A stretch of 5,728 nt of DNA, from NCBI GenBank assembly GCA_945787265.1, contig CALZHS010000136.1, forward strand, positions 1 through 5,728, given 5' to 3'. Position 1 is the stretch's first letter, and every line of letters starts with the position of its first letter. Below the pieces are notes generated by a model. That model had not been told where the DNA came from. It ran no database searches and was given only the letters and a program-made list of their open reading frames with translations. A program made the position numbers and the translations under genes. The stretch is from an uncultured Gammaproteobacteria bacterium (GTDB taxonomy: Bacteria > Pseudomonadota > Gammaproteobacteria > GCA-001735895). Below, in pieces: positions 5,710-5,728 of this stretch.

Positions 5710-5728
5710 AATCCAGCCGGCCCAGCCA
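5710..5728 (+). repeat. Direct repeat copy 2: orphan 3' end of tRNA-Gln
   Basis: An exact 19-nt match to 5554-5572, ending in CCA at the last base of the window. The sequence before it is a hairpin, not a tRNA body, so it is a tail fragment and not a second tRNA gene. It could be a repeat-unit boundary or an att-type duplication left by integration at the tRNA 3' end. Confidence 0.93.

Larger units (their letters stand above)
5614..5720 (+). repeat. Inverted repeat CCGGCTGGAT / ATCCAGCCGG enclosing the hairpin cluster
   Basis: CCGGCTGGAT at 5614-5623 is the exact reverse complement of ATCCAGCCGG at 5711-5720 and also of 5555-5564 inside the tRNA gene. In RNA it could close a 10-bp outer stem around the inner hairpins, or compete for the 3' side of the tRNA. 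Confidence 0.75.

Noticed and set aside
5637..5728. A second tRNA gene ending at the window edge
   Set aside because: Only the last 19 nt match a tRNA; there is no D arm, anticodon arm or 5' acceptor strand, and the preceding bases form other hairpins.
5573..5728. CRISPR array
   Set aside because: There are only two copies of the repeat, 156 bp apart, and the intervening sequence is palindromic modules and not spacers.

Overview
This window looks like chromosome from a gammaproteobacterium with moderately high GC. The order is prfA-hemA on the minus strand, then lbcA-lolB-ispE-tRNA-Gln on the plus strand. It matches the conserved hemA / lolB / ispE / prs neighbourhood of Pseudomonas and its relatives; the next gene past the right edge would be expected to be prs, which is not visible. 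The protein families point to class level only, and I cannot name a genus.

Layout. Positions 1-842 (minus) hold prfA (release factor RF1), cut by the window edge and also interrupted by an in-frame TAA at codon 274, with conserved RF1 sequence resuming right after it. Positions 847-2103 (minus) hold hemA (glutamyl-tRNA reductase), which starts the hemA-prfA operon. Positions 2104-2241 are a 138-bp divergent promoter region with a 9-nt direct repeat at a 30-bp offset. Then come three closely packed plus-strand genes: a 578-residue TPR lipoprotein of the LbcA type (TTG start, good Shine-Dalgarno), lolB (14-bp gap) and ispE (start just after the lolB stop). A tRNA-Gln(UUG) follows the ispE stop after only 7 bp.

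Positions 5573-5728 contain no gene. They hold the most unusual structure here: a 156-bp period in which the last 19 nt of the tRNA gene, including CCA, are repeated exactly. Between the two copies lies a dense run of hairpins and a 10-nt inverted copy of part of the tRNA tail. The arrangement recalls the tyrT/rtT repeat of E. coli (units carrying the tRNA 3' end) and also att-site duplications left by tRNA-targeted integration.

Functionally, the minus operon joins the first step of C5-pathway tetrapyrrole synthesis, which draws on glutamyl-tRNA, with translation termination. The plus operon joins outer-membrane lipoprotein biology (LbcA, LolB) with isoprenoid precursor synthesis (IspE) and a glutamine tRNA. 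All four complete genes end in TGA.
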